Assembly: GCA_032716605.1 (NCBI GenBank)
Contig: CM064492.1
Location: forward strand, 46,531,403-46,595,402
Source of the DNA: Paralithodes platypus
Lineage: Eukaryota; Arthropoda; Malacostraca; Decapoda; Lithodidae
Direction: 5' to 3'
Length of the DNA stretch: 64,000 nucleotides
Of the stretch, positions 37,901 through 50,375 are shown piece after piece (position 1 is the first letter of the stretch; every line of letters begins with the position of its first letter). A program made the position numbers and the translations under genes. The notes under the pieces are model-generated. The model had not been told where the DNA came from, did not search any database, and worked only from the letters and a program-made list of their open reading frames with translations.

Positions 37901-40900
37901 TCCAATTTTCCATGACTTGAGTCATCGAAATTTAGGTTTGGAGATGAAATCTCGATTTTCAAAAGCGAGTGCCATACTCTATAGGATTGATAAGCATAAA
38001 GAGCTAAGGTAATTGGAATATTTTTTAGTTTAAACCTCTGGGGCATCGAAGGGCAGGGCGCGAAAGATTACTGGATTTTGCCAAAACTGCGGTACTGTAT
38101 ATCACCTATTAATATGCATATGCGAAGCCTAATCGACCTTACACCTCCTCAAAAATACAGGTAGACATCCTTCCCAAGATGAAAAGGCTGAACTCGAAAA
38201 GTCTACGGTAAAAGAAAACGGCGCATTGGCCCTCCGGCAGCAGAAACAATTGATACGCACTCCGGAGGCCTGCCGAAAACTTACGGGTAGGCTAAGCGAT
38301 ATCGGAAAATGCTTTTTCGCGGGGTACCAAGAACAAAATTTACTTTTTTTTTACACTTTCCTACTCAAAAGGATCCCCCTAATGAAAATATACACCCAAA
38401 CTCCCTTTTCGAAAAACTTCGAAAATTGACCCGAGAGCTCCAATTTTCCATGACTTGAGTCATCGAAATTTTGGTTTGGAGATGAAATCTCGATTTTCAA
38501 TAGCGAGTGCCATACTCTATAGGATTGATAAGCATAAAGAGCTAAGGTAATTGGTATAATTTTTTTTAGTTTAAACCTCTGGGGCATCGAAGGGCAGGGC
38601 TCGAAAGATTACTGGATTTTGCCAAAACTGCGGTACTGTACATCACCTATTAATATGCATATGCGAAGCCTAATCGACCTTACACCTCAAAAATACAGGT
38701 AGACATCCTTCCCAAGATGAAAAGGCTGAACTCGAAAAGTCTACGGTAAAAGAAAACGGCGCATTGGCCCTCCGGCAGCAGAAACAATTGATACGCACTC
38801 CGGAGGCCTGCCGAAAACTTACGGGTAGGCTAAGCGATATCGGAAAATGCTTTTTTCGCGGGGTACCAAGAACAAAATTTACTTTTTTTTTACACTTTCC
38901 TACTCAAAAGGATCCCCTAATGAAAATATACACCCAAACTCCCTTTTCGAAAAACTTCGAAAATTGACCCGAGAGCTCCAATTTTCCATGACTTGAGTCA
39001 TCGAAATTTTGGTTTGGAGATGAAATCTCGATTTTCAATAGCGAGTGCCATACTCTATAGGATTGATAAGCATAAAGAGCTAAGGTAATTGGAATAATCT
39101 TTTTTAGTTTAAACCTCTGGGGCATCGAAGGGCAGGGCTCGAAAGATTACTGGATTTTGCCAAAACTGCGGTACTGTACATCACCTATTAATATGCATAT
39201 GCGAAGCCTAATCGACCTTACACCTCCTCAAAAATACAGGTAGACATCCTTCCCAAGATGAAAAGGCTGAACTCGAAAAGTCTACGGTAAAAAAAACGGC
39301 GCATTGGCCCTCCGGCAGCAGAAACAATTGATACGCACTCCGGAGGCCTGCCGAAAACTTACGGGTAGGCTAAGCGATATCGGAAAATGCTTTTTTCGCG
39401 GGGTACCAAGAACAAAATTTACTTTTTTTTACACTTTCCTACTCAAAAGGATCCCCTAATGAAAATATACACCCAAACTCCCTTTTCGAAAAACTTCGAA
39501 AATTGACCCGAGAGCTCCAATTTTCCATGACTTGAGTCATCGAAATTTTGGTTTGGAGATGAAATCTCGATTTTCAATAGCGAGTGCCATACTCTATAGG
39601 ATTGATAAGCATAAAGAGCTAAGGTAATTGGAATATTTTTTTTTAGTTTAAACCTCTGGGGCATCGAAGGGCAGGGCGCGAAAGATTACTGGATTTTGCC
39701 AAAACTGCGGTACTGTACATAACCTATTAATATGCATATGCGAAGCCTAATCGACCTTACACCTCCTCAAAAATACAGGTAGACATCCTTCCCAAGATGA
39801 AAAGGCTGAACTCGAAAAGTCTACGGTAAAAGAAAACGGCGCATTGGCCCTCCGGCAGCAGAAACAATTGATACGCACTCCGGAGGCCTGCCGAAAACTT
39901 ACGGGTAGGCTAAGCGATATCGGAAAATGCTTTTTTCGCGGGGTACCAAGAACAAAATTTACTTTTTTTTTACACTTTCCTACTCAAAAGGATCCCCCTA
40001 ATGAAAATATACACCCAAACTCCCTTTTCGAAAAACTTCGAAAATTGACCCGAGAGCTCCAATTTTCCATGACTTGAGTCATCGAAATTTTGGTTTGAAG
40101 ATGAAATCTCGATTTTCAATAGCGAGTGCCATACTCTATAGGATTGATAAGCATAAAGAGCTAAGGTAATTGGAATATTTTTTTTTAGTTTAAACCTCTG
40201 GGGCATCGAAGGGCAGGGCGCGAAAGATTACTGGATTTTGCCAAAACTGCGGTACTGTATATCACCTATTAATATGCATATGCGAAGCCTAATCGACCTT
40301 ACACCTCCTCAAAAATACAGGTAGACATCCTTCCCAAGATGAAAAGGCTGAACTCGAAAAGTCTACGGTAAAAGAAAACGGCGCATTGGCCCTCCGGCAG
40401 CAGAAACAATTGATACGCACTCCGGAGGCCTGCCGAAAACTTACGGGTAGGCTAAGCGATATCGGAAAATGCTTTTTTCGCGGGGTACCAAGAACAAAAT
40501 TTACTTTTTTTTTACACTTTCCTACTCAAAAGGATCCCCCTAATGAAAATATACACCCAAACTCCCTTTTCGAAAAACTTCGAAAATTGACCCGAGAGCT
40601 CCAATTTTCCATGACTTGAGTCATCGAAATTTTGGTTTGGAGATGAAATCTCGATTTTCAATAGCGAGTGCCATACTCTATAGGATTGATAAGCATAAAG
40701 AGCTAAGGTCATTGGAATAATATTATTTGTTTAAACCTCTGGGGCATCGAAGGGCAGGGCTCGAAAGATTACTGGATTTTGCCAAAACTGCGGTACTGTA
40801 TATCACCTATTAATATGCATATGCGAAGCCTAATCGACCTTACACCTCCTCAAAAATACAGGTAGACATCCTTCCCAAGATGAAAAGGCTGAACTCGAAA

Positions 40901-42544
40901 AGTCTACGGTAAAAGAAAACGGCGCATTGGCCCTCCGGCAGCAGAAACAATTGATACGCACTTCGGAGGCCTGCCGAAAACTTACGGGTAGGCTAAGCGA
41001 TATCGGAAAATGCTTTTTTCGCGGGGTACCAAGAACAAAATTTACTTTTTTTTACACTTTCCTACTCAAAAGGATCCCCTAATGAAAATATACACCCAAA
41101 CTCCCTTTTCGAAAAACTTCGAAAATTGACCCGAGAGCTCCAATTTTCCATGACTTGAGTCATCGAAATTTTGGTTTGGAGATGAAATCTCGATTTTCAA
41201 TAGCGAGTGCCATACTCTATAGGATTGATAAGCATAAAGAGCTAAGGTCATTGGAATATTTTTTTTAGTTTAAACCTCTGGGGCATCGAAGGGCAGGGCG
41301 CGAAAGATTACTGGATTTTGCCAAAACTGCGGTACTGTACATCACCTATTAATATGCATATGCGAAGCCTAATCGACCTTACACCTCCTCAAAAATACAG
41401 GTAGACATCCTTCCCAAGATGAAAAGGCTGAACTCGAAAAGTCTACGGTAAAAGAAAACGGCGCATTGGCCCTCCGGCAGCAGAAACAATTGATACGCAC
41501 TCCGGAGGCCTGCCGAAAACTTACGGGTAGGCTAAGCGATATCGGAAAATGCTTTTTTCGCGGGGTACCAAGAACAAAATTTACTTTTTTTTACACTTTC
41601 CTACTCAAAAGGATCCCCCTAATGAAAATATACACCCAAACTCCCTTTTCGAAAAACTTCGAAAATTGACCCGAGAGCTCCAATTTTCCATGACTTGAGT
41701 CATCGAAATTTTGGTTTGGAGATGAAATCTCGATTTTCAATAGCGAGTGCCATACTCTATAGGATTGATAAGCATAAAGAGCTAAGGTAATTGAAATATT
41801 TTTTTTGTCCGTAAACCTCTGGGGCATCGAAGGGCAGGGCTCGAAAGATTACTGGATTTTGCCAAAACTGCGGTACTGTACATCACCTATTAATATGCAT
41901 ATGCGAAGCCTAATCGACCTTACACCTCCTCAAAAATACAGGTAGACATCCTTCCCAAGATGAAAAGGCTGAACTCGAAAAGTCTACGGTAAAAGAAAAC
42001 GGCGCATTGGCCCTCCGGCAGCAGAAACAATTGATACGCACTCCGGAGGCCTGCCGAAAACTTACGGGTAGGCTAAGCGATATCGGAAAATGCTTTTTTC
42101 GCGGGGTACCAAGAACAAATTTTTTTTTTTTTTACACTTTCCTACTCAAAAGGATCCCCCTAATGAAAATATACACCCAAACTCCCTTTTCGAAAAACTT
42201 CGAAAATTGACCCGAGAGCTCCAATTTTCCATGACTTGAGTCATCGAAATTTTGGTTTGGAGATGAAATCTCGATTTTCAATAGCGAGTGCCATACTCTA
42301 TAGGATTGATAAGCATAAAGAGCTAAGGTCATTGGAATATTTTTTTTTTTAAACCTCTGGGGCATCGAAGGGCAGGGCTCGAAAGATTACTGGATTTTGC
42401 CAAAACTGCGGTACTGTACATCACCTATTAATATGCATATGCGAAGCCTAATCGACCTTACACCTCCTCAAAAATACAGGTAGACATCCTTCCCAAGATG
42501 AAAAGGCTGAACTCGAAAAGTCTACGGTAAAAGAAAACGGCGCA

Positions 42545-45500
42545 TTGGCCCTCCGGCAGCAGAAACAATTGATACGCACTCCGGAGGCCTGCCGAAAAAT
42601 TACGGGTAGGCTAAGCGATATCGGAAAATGCTTTTTTCGCGGGGTACCAAGAACAAAATTTACTTTTTTTTTACACTTTCCTACTCAAAAGGATCCCCCT
42701 AATGAAAATATACACCCAAACTCCCTTTTCGAAAAACTTCGAAAATTGACCCGAGAGCTCCAATTTTCCATGACTTGAGTCATCGAAATTTTGGTTTGGA
42801 GATGAAATCTCGATTTTCAATAGCGAGTGCCATACTCTATAGGATTGATAAGCATAAAGAGCTAAGGTCATTGGAATATATATATTTTTGTTTAAACCTC
42901 TGGGACATCGAATGGCAGGGCTCGAAAGAATACTGGATTTTGCCAAAACTGCGGTACTGTACATCACCTATTAATATGCATATGCGAAGCCTAATCGACC
43001 TTACACCTCCTCAAAAATACAGGTAGACATCCTTCCCAAGATGAAAAGGCTGAACTCGAAAAGTCTACGGTAAAAGAAAACGGCGCATTGGCCCTCCGGC
43101 AGCAGAAACAATTGATACGCACTCCGGAGGCCTGCCGAAAAATTACGGGTAGGCTAAGCGATATCGGAAAATGCTTTTTTCGCGGGGTACCAAGAACAAA
43201 ATTTACTTTTTTTTTACACTTTCCTACTCAAAAGGATCCCCCTAATGAAAATATACACCCAAACTCCCTTTTCGAAAAACTTCGAAAATTGACCCGAGAG
43301 CTCCAATTTTCCATGACTTGAGTCATCGAAATTTTGGTTTGGAGATGAAATCTCGATTTTCAATAGCGAGTGCCATACTCTATAGGATTGATAAGCATAA
43401 AGAGCTAAGGTCATTGGAATATATATTTTTTTTAAACCTCTGGGGCATCGAAGGGCAGGGCTCGAAAGATTACTGGATTTTGCCAAAACTGCGGTACTGT
43501 ACATCACCTATTAATATGCATATGCGAAGCCTAATCGACCTTACACCTCCTCAAAAATACAGGTAGACATCCTTCCCAAGATGAAAAGGCTGAACTCGAA
43601 AAGTCTACGGTAAAAGAAAACGGCGCATTGGCCCTCCGGCAGCAGAAACAATTGATACGCACTCCGGAGGCCTGCCGAAAAATTACGGGTAGGCTAAGCG
43701 ATATCGGAAAATGCTTTTTTCGCGGGGTACCAAGAACAAAATTTACTTTTTTTTTACACTTTCCTACTCAAAAGGATCCCCCTAATGAAAATATACACCC
43801 AAACTCCCTTTTCGAAAAACTTCGAAAATTGACCCGAGAGCTCCAATTTTCCATGACTTGAGTCATCGAAATTTTGGTTTGGAGATGAAATCTCGATTTT
43901 CAATAGCGAGTGCCATACTCTATAGGATTGATAAGCATAAAGAGCTAAGGTCATTGGAATATTTTTTTTGTTTAAACCTCTGGGGCATCGAAGGGCAGGG
44001 CTCGAAAGATTACTGGATTTTGCCAAAACTGCGGTACTGTATATCACCTATTAATATGCATATGCGAAGCCTAATCGACCTTACACCTCCTCAAAAATAC
44101 AGGTAGACATCCTTCCCAAGATGAAAAGGCTGAACTCGAAAAGTCTACGGTAAAAGAAAACGGCGCATTGGCCCTCCGGCAGCAGAAACAATTGATACGC
44201 ACTCCGGAGGCCTGCCGAAAAATTACGGGTAGGCTAAGCGATATCGGAAAATGCTTTTTTCGCGGGGTACCAAGAACAAAATTTACTTTTTTTTTACACT
44301 TTCCTACTCAAAAGGATCCCCCTAATGAAAATATACACCCAAACTCCCTTTTCGAAAAACTTCGAAAATTGACCTGAGAGCTCCAATTTTCCATGACTTG
44401 AGTCATCGAAATTTTGGTTTGGAGATGAAATCTCGATTTTCAATAGCGAGTGGCATACTCTATAGGATTGATAAGCATAAAGAGCTAAGGTCATTGGAAT
44501 ATATATTTATTTAAACCTCTGGGGCATCGAAGGGCAGGGCTCGAAAGATTACTGATTTTGCCAAAACTGCGGTACTGTATATCACCTATTAAAATGCATA
44601 TGCGAAGCCTAATCGACCTTACACCTCAAAAATACAGGTAGACATCCTTCCCAAGATGAAAAGGCTGAACTCGAAAAGTCTACGGTAAAAGAAAACGGCG
44701 CATTGGCCCTCCGGCAGCAGAAACAATTGATACGCACTCCGGAGGCCTGCCGAAAAATTACGGGTAGGCTATGCGATATCGGAAAATGCTTTTTTCGCGG
44801 GGTACCAAGAACAAAATTTACTTTTTTTTTTACACTTTCCTACTCAAAAGGATCCCCCTAATGAAAATATACACCCAAACTCCCTTTTCGAAAAACTTCG
44901 AAAATTGACCCGAGAGCTCCAATTTTCCATGACTTGAGTCATCGAAATTTTGGTTTGGAGATGAAATATCGATTTTCAATAGCGAGTGCCATACTCTATA
45001 GGATTGATAAGCATAAAGAGCTAAGGTCATTGGAATATTTTTTTTTTTTAAACCTCTGGGGCATCGAAGGGCAGGGCTCGAAAGATTACTGGATTTTGCC
45101 AAAACTGCGGTACTGTACATCACCTATTAATATGCATATGCGAAGCCTAATCAACCTTACACCTCCTCAAAAATACAGGTAGACATCCTTCCCAAGATGA
45201 AAAGGCTGAACTCGGAAAGTCTACGTTAAAAGAAAACGGAGCATTGGCCCTCCGGCAGCAGAAGCAATTGATACGCACTCCGGAGGCCTGCCGAAAAATT
45301 ACGGGTAGGCTAAGCGATATCGGAAAATGCTTTTTTCGCGGGGTACCAAGAACAAAATTTACTTTTTTTTTACACTTTCCTACTCAAAAGGATCCACCTA
45401 ATGAAAATATACACCCAAACTCCCTTTTCGAAAAACTTCGAAAATTGACCCGAGAACCCCAATTTTCCATGACTTCAGTCATCGAAATTTTGGTTTGGAG

Positions 45501-45633
45501 ATGAAATCTTGATTTTCAATAGCGAGTGCCATACTTTATAGGATTGATAAGCATAAAGAGCTAAGGTCATTGGAATATATATGTTTTATTTAAACCTCTG
45601 GGGCATCGAAGGGCAGGGCTCGAAAGATTACTG
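42545..45633. repeat. Terminal satellite monomers sharing a spread variant
   Basis: The six last monomers (starting 42545, 43088, 43628, 44168, 44703 and 45241) all read gccgaaaaattacgggtagg, where nearly all upstream monomers read gccgaaaacttacgggtagg. They are otherwise close to identical to one another. Confidence 0.88.
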
Positions 45634-45733
45634 NNNNNNNNNNNNNNNNNNNNNNNNNNNNNNNNNNNNNNNNNNNNNNNNNNNNNNNNNNNNNNNNNNN
45701 NNNNNNNNNNNNNNNNNNNNNNNNNNNNNNNNN
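45634..45733. other. Assembly gap (100 N)
   Basis: Exactly 100 N, the usual placeholder for a gap of unknown size. It interrupts the satellite in mid-monomer, and the sequence on the other side is unrelated. Confidence 0.99.
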
Positions 45734-46277
45734 CCTAGGACAAATACTTTTTGCGCTATGAATATTTGAAATGAAGAGCCAAAATGCGAATATTTACGCT
45801 TCACCCATCTCTTTTCCGCCGATGCTAGCCGGGTTCCGAGCTGTTCCCCACCTCGGCATTGGGTTATTTGCTCGGATACGTATATAACTGTTTATATCAC
45901 CGTCATCGGAAAATTATGCTCTTTCTAATGGTGAAAACAAAAATAATATAGCGTTATTGGTTCGCGAGCTATGCGCAATTGTTTCCATGCACTGCTATTG
46001 TTTTGTAAATAAATGAGAATGTTTATACAGATGTTTATCTTTGCCACAATATACAACACTTTTATATAATTTTCCTTGCCAATAATTGTATAATGTTCAT
46101 AGAAGACATTTCAGTCATGAAGGTTGTCAATTTTACTTACCTGATAGGGCCACAACCCTTTCCAACGAGAAGGGAAATGGCTCCTGGGTTGACACTGAAA
46201 AAACAAAACAAGAAAGCCAGGTTATCATCAAGTAATAAATTCAGAAATAATTCTATTGTACACACAAATAAAATAAA

Positions 46278-46280
<3 letters not shown>
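45734..46280. other. Unique-looking sequence after the gap
   Basis: This is one of the few stretches without recognisable repeats. It is moderately AT-rich and has no long frame. The only gene-like signal is the candidate exon at 46141-46194. Confidence 0.5.
46141..46194 (-). CDS. Candidate isolated host-gene internal exon (54 bp)
   Basis: On the minus strand a pyrimidine-rich acceptor (CTTGTTTTGTTTTTTCAG) precedes 54 bp ending in ATCAG, followed by the strong donor GTAAGT (46140-46135). The length is 18 codons, so skipping would keep the frame. One frame reads VNPGAISLLVGKGCGPI, hydrophobic and protein-like, without stops. No neighbouring exon was found in the window; the 5' side is 400 bp from the gap and the 3' side meets microsatellite DNA. 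It may be a real small exon of a gene spanning the region, or a chance match. Confidence 0.35.
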
Positions 46281-46326
<46 letters not shown>

Positions 46327-46375
46327 AGGTGTCAAACAAAATATAATGAATGGTAAAAATGTGTATGTGTGTGTG

Positions 46376-46429
<54 letters not shown>

Positions 46430-46439
46430 TATATATATA

Positions 46440-46480
<41 letters not shown>

Positions 46481-46534
46481 TATATATATATATATTTATA
46501 AAAACAATATCTGATATATCTATATATATATATA

Positions 46535-46575
<41 letters not shown>
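46281..46575. repeat. (AT)n microsatellite cluster
   Basis: Several long TA runs (about 46281-46323, 46377-46430, 46440-46477 and 46535-46573) are separated by short non-repeat pieces. The piece atatacaaggtgtcaaac occurs twice, at about 46320 and 46575, so part of the cluster is itself duplicated. Confidence 0.95.
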
Positions 46576-46577
<2 letters not shown>

Positions 46578-46725
46578 TACAAGGTGTCAAACCACAGAAA
46601 TAGGCAGATTTCCAAGCCACCCTAGGAGGTACTGCATTTGACTCGTTATTTTTTTAGAGTGGTTTCCCCAGGAGGCCTATATCCACTGTAGTGCAAATTG
46701 TAGTAGAAATTTACTTGTGTGTGTG

Positions 46726-46990
46726 TTTTTTTTTTTTTTTTTTTTTATGATGATGATGAAGGTGGGTAAATGAAGGTGGGCCCCGAACATCGGTGAAGTG
46801 ATGAGTGAATGAATGAATGAATTATTGAATGATTGAATGAATGAAATGAAAAGGGTGATGAAGGTGAAATGTCGTGTGATATGAAGGTGAATGGAAGGTG
46901 CATTAAAAGACTGAATGAATGAATGGGTGATAGTGATTGGAGAAGAGAAATAATGAAGGTGAATAGGAGAATGCATAAATGAATGAATGA
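46726..46990. repeat. T-run and degenerate (GAAT)n / GATGAAGGT low-complexity
   Basis: A run of about 22 T and a (ATG) triplet tract are followed by roughly 200 bp of interrupted GAATGAATGAAT and GGTGAAATG units. There is no gene here. Confidence 0.85.
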
Positions 46991-49259
46991 TTCGTGCAAA
47001 CATGGCCCTGGCTATAAGGATCATCTGCATCGAGTTGATGGAACTTGTTGAAGCAGCGTTGACATCGATGCACGAGGGCAAACGTGGCAAGTACTTGCAT
47101 CGAAAGCTCGTGTCCTTTGCGGAATTTGCCGTGTAACATTTTTCAGTAATGGCCACCGCCAATAGTTTCGTCTTTCTGTCTGGGATCTGCTGACGAGAAC
47201 GTCGTTCCACAAGTTCCTGTTGGTACCCGGACATGGTCCAGTGCAACAAAAGGACGTGGCTTGGGGACAACCCCTTTCCCGAAGTAGGTTCTCCGACGGA
47301 CTCGTGGTGGCCTAAGCCCTAGCTTGTAACTGTCCATTAATAGTGGACGCCAAGTTGGCAGCTTCAGTGCACGGGTGCCTTCTACGAGCGTCCACCAGCA
47401 GCAGCAGCTGCCACCCGGTGCTACTGGTGCGGGCGGGGTTGAAGTGGTAGGGACATCCAGTGGCTCATCAGCCATACAGTAGCAAACGTCCCGACGAATC
47501 CTGCGTGCAGGGCGTGGGAAGCATGTTCGCCCGAACGAGTGCTCCCGGACAGGAAACAGCCCATGGCTGAGCAGCAGCACTCATCGAGTTCTGGTGAGGG
47601 GAGGGGGATCTTCGAAGGACGTAGCTTCCCATCTCAACGCACTGCCCAACCAGCTAGGCAGGCAGCACCACGGATGGGGCTTTGCCACCGGATCATCAGG
47701 AGCAGTCAGCGGCTGGGGAGTCTGTATGGTCGTCAGCGGTGAGCGAATCGGAGCGACCCAGCCTGAGCGTTCCAGAAAGAGGATGCGTTGCCGACGCCGC
47801 CTGCCTCGCCTGAGACGGCGGCGAATATGGCTTCATACTTGGTCACTCCACCTTCCGGGCAGACTCCTGGTGGCACGCCGGACTGCGTCTCCCCGACACA
47901 CCAAGGCCACTCCTGCAGGGTTGAAGTACAAACAAGGAACGGACTACGCTTTCCTGGAACGCCAGCATAGTCATCTTCTTCCTGCGAGGGGTAGAACTTC
48001 TTGAAGAGGAACGAAGGCGTGGAAGAGGGCCATTTGGATGGAAGTAGAAATACGATCTTCTTCGTCCCTTTGACCCGTCCTTCGCCTGGGAAAAATGGTG
48101 GTAGTACTGAATCATCTGATCGAAGTGATCCACCCCCACCCATGTGGCGGTCTGTAGTCTTCAAAGCAAACGGGTCTGGTGAGTAGTTAACTTGGCGACT
48201 TCCGCGTGCCACTTGCCGCGGTGTACCTTGCTTCTTGACAAAGGACTGCTTGGTGAATGGTGCTTGGTCGTGAAAAGGTGGACCCCATGTTGGACACATC
48301 CGTGTGTCTTTCCAAAAGCATCACTAGGGTTAAGGCCGTTGTTTCCATGCGCCTCTACTTGCTTATCGCGTTCAAGCTGTCGCTGCAAAATCGGGCATGT
48401 CGCGGCAAAACCGCTTCGGAAGCGTCCTCAGCGTGCAAAGGCGCAGGGGTGCCACAACACATAGAAGATGGTGGTGTGATGAGCATGTGCTGGCACAGGT
48501 CAACTGAGTTGTAAAAGTTGTCCATGTACAGCCTGTAACACCATGACCTATGCGCAGGGAGACTCCGTTAAACCCTCAACCGTTTTCTGGATAGTTTGAC
48601 CAATACCAATGTAGACTTGAAAGTCATACACGAAACTAGTTGTGGACTCTGCCAGGATGTACAGCTTGATGGCGTACTTCGTCGGCTTCATCGGGTTGTA
48701 GCACTTGAATGAAAGGCGACCCTTCCTCCCAAGGCAGCCTTCGTTGATGGACACCTTCCTCTCCGGGACATAGGCAAGCTTGAAGCCAGCAAGCAGGTAG
48801 CGCATCACCGTGCGGATCTTCACTATCCTGTCTTTGGTCTGCTTAATGACTGCCTTGCTGTTGAATGTGTGGAAATTGCTCAGCAAGGCTTGGAACTTGG
48901 AGACCTGCATGGTCTTGCGAAACGTTGGGTAATTATGGAGTCCATCATTTAACCAGTAGTGACGCACAGTGGGGAGTTTGTTCACACCCATGAGGAAGTA
49001 CAGGCCAAGGAATTTGGCCATGTCCTCCTCACTGAATGATCTGGCAAGATGAGAACCAAACGAATAAGGCATATGCGTGGGTCTCACTCACCAGGAAACC
49101 TGAGCCAGTTCTCTTGTAAAGAAGAGCTGGAAGAACTGCAAGTGGGTTGTACACTGGTGCTGGAACACGCAAGCCAGGATTTTTCCAGTGAAAGGATCAA
49201 CGTTTGGGTCAGGGTCGGTGTCCCGGGGAACGGGTCTGAAGTTCCACTCGGGATCCTCA

Positions 49260-49278
49260 GGGGGGGGGGGGGGGGGGG
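49260..49278. repeat. G19 homopolymer
   Basis: An uninterrupted run of G lies inside the transposase relic, exactly between its low-complexity part and the conserved domain. It is prone to slippage and sequencing error. Confidence 0.9.
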
Positions 49279-50205
49279 CCATACACGGTGGGGGGCGTGG
49301 AGTGTGCAACGTGCTGGGGAGAGAGCACAATGATTCGTCCGCCTGGACGACGTATGTAACAAAAACCACAACCAACCTCTGCGGCCCCTGGGCCTACCAC
49401 ATCGTGCCCTTCATGGGCCAGATTTTCTGGCGGGGAGGAGTAATTGGTAGAGGGGGTGGGGCCGGTCGTCTTCTGCGGAAGACGAAGCAGGGTGCTAGGG
49501 TGGGGGCTGATGTGTGGGGGTGGTGATGGTGATTGGAGTGAGGATGATGGAGAAAGTTGCTGTGTGTGGTGGAGTCTCAGGCCATGGGGGTGATGGGGAA
49601 TGTGATTGAGGGGTGATGGAGAAGGTGCTGGGTGGTGGATGAACAGTGGCGGCAGGAGGAAAGCCATTTGTGGAAGCTTCCTCATCGATTGGCCGCAGCA
49701 ATCTCATCGTGCATGATTTTGGCGATGGTTCAGGCGGAAACAAACACCATGCTAGTGACGGCCTCACGCTGCCCCCGCTGTTACCAAGGAGATCAGCGAG
49801 GGGAAAAAGGATACCGTTAGGAAGGACAGGACATGTTGATGGTGGGGTGTGTTTAGACTACTCACCGGCAGGAGTGAAGCCAGCCGATGCGGGGGCTGTC
49901 TGAGATGTTGACTGGACGTGTGATTCTTACGTGAGGGTAACAAGAGACCCGCCACTGCAGGGTGCGTTCGTGGAAGCAGGAGACATTTGAACAAAGAATA
50001 GAAATGATGTGTGGAAGTCCGGGAATGAGTAGTGGTGTGAAGACATGAGTGGATGTTGATGGTAGTGATGCGAAGAGAGTGGATGTTGCTGGTAGGATGG
50101 GTAGGAGGGGCGTGTGGTATGACGGCGTTGTGGGGTGATGGATGAGGTGGGTGGGGCGCATGGTTTTTCTGGTAGCTGATGTACGGGGTAGGGGGACGGG
50201 GCTTG

Positions 50206-50375
50206 ATGAGCGGCGAGGTAGGTAGACGGGTGTTGCTGTTGAGCGGACGGGGTGTTTGATGAGCGGCGAGGTAGGGCGAGGGGTGTTGATGAGCGGAGAG
50301 GTAGGGGCGACGATGTTTTTGACGAGCAGCGGCGAGGGTAGGGGGGGGGACGGGTGTTGTATGAGCAGTGGCGAT
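50206..50375. repeat. GAGCGGCGAGGTAGG minisatellite in transposase N-terminal region
   Basis: The unit GATGAGCGGCGAGGTAGG recurs about four times with spacers of roughly 15-45 bp containing ACGGGTGTTG. It expands the low-complexity part of the piggyBac-like gene. Confidence 0.75.

Larger units (their letters stand above)
10505..45633. repeat. ~541-bp satellite DNA array, about 65 monomers
   Basis: Head-to-tail monomers are marked by GCGCATTGGCCCTCCGGCAG, which recurs every 524-546 bp (mostly 537-544) from about 10755 to 45241. Other fixed blocks are aatatgcatatgcgaagcct, gctaagcgatatcggaaaat, cgcggggtaccaagaacaaa, ttcgaaaaacttcgaaaatt and catgacttgagtcatcgaaa. Canonical monomers carry single GATATC, GGTACC and GGATCC sites. 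Length varies mainly at two T-rich segments, one after aaaatttac and one before aaacctctggg. The left edge starts inside a monomer at ACTCTATAGGATTGATAAGC. The right edge is cut by the assembly gap, so the true length is unknown. Short open frames recur on both strands in phase with the monomer, but none has features of a protein. Confidence 0.98.

Noticed and set aside
12391..45504. Recurrent 60-126 residue frames on both strands within the satellite, very similar from monomer to monomer
   Set aside because: They recur only because the DNA recurs, start mostly at TTG, are broken at random by indels in the T-tracts, and have no domain or codon signature. Not annotated as genes.
10505..45633. 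CRISPR array
   Set aside because: The repeat unit is the whole 541-bp monomer with no repeat-spacer alternation, in a eukaryotic context.
10505..45633. CENP-B box in the satellite
   Set aside because: TTCG-containing blocks such as TTCGAAAAACTTCGAA lack the required CGGG half; no match in the canonical monomer.
46228..46641. Long Ile/Tyr alternating frames
   Set aside because: Direct translation of (TA)n microsatellites.
47733..48464. Plus-strand frames opposite the piggyBac-like gene
   Set aside because: No family resemblance; the minus strand carries the transposase motifs.
49030..49090. A ~51-nt intron in the piggyBac-like gene (TGGTGAGTGAG donor, TCTCATCTTGCCAG acceptor) that would remove the in-frame TGA
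   Set aside because: Splicing at these sites creates another TGA across the junction, and removal of exactly this piece is not seen in the family as far as I know. Treated as a nonsense mutation.
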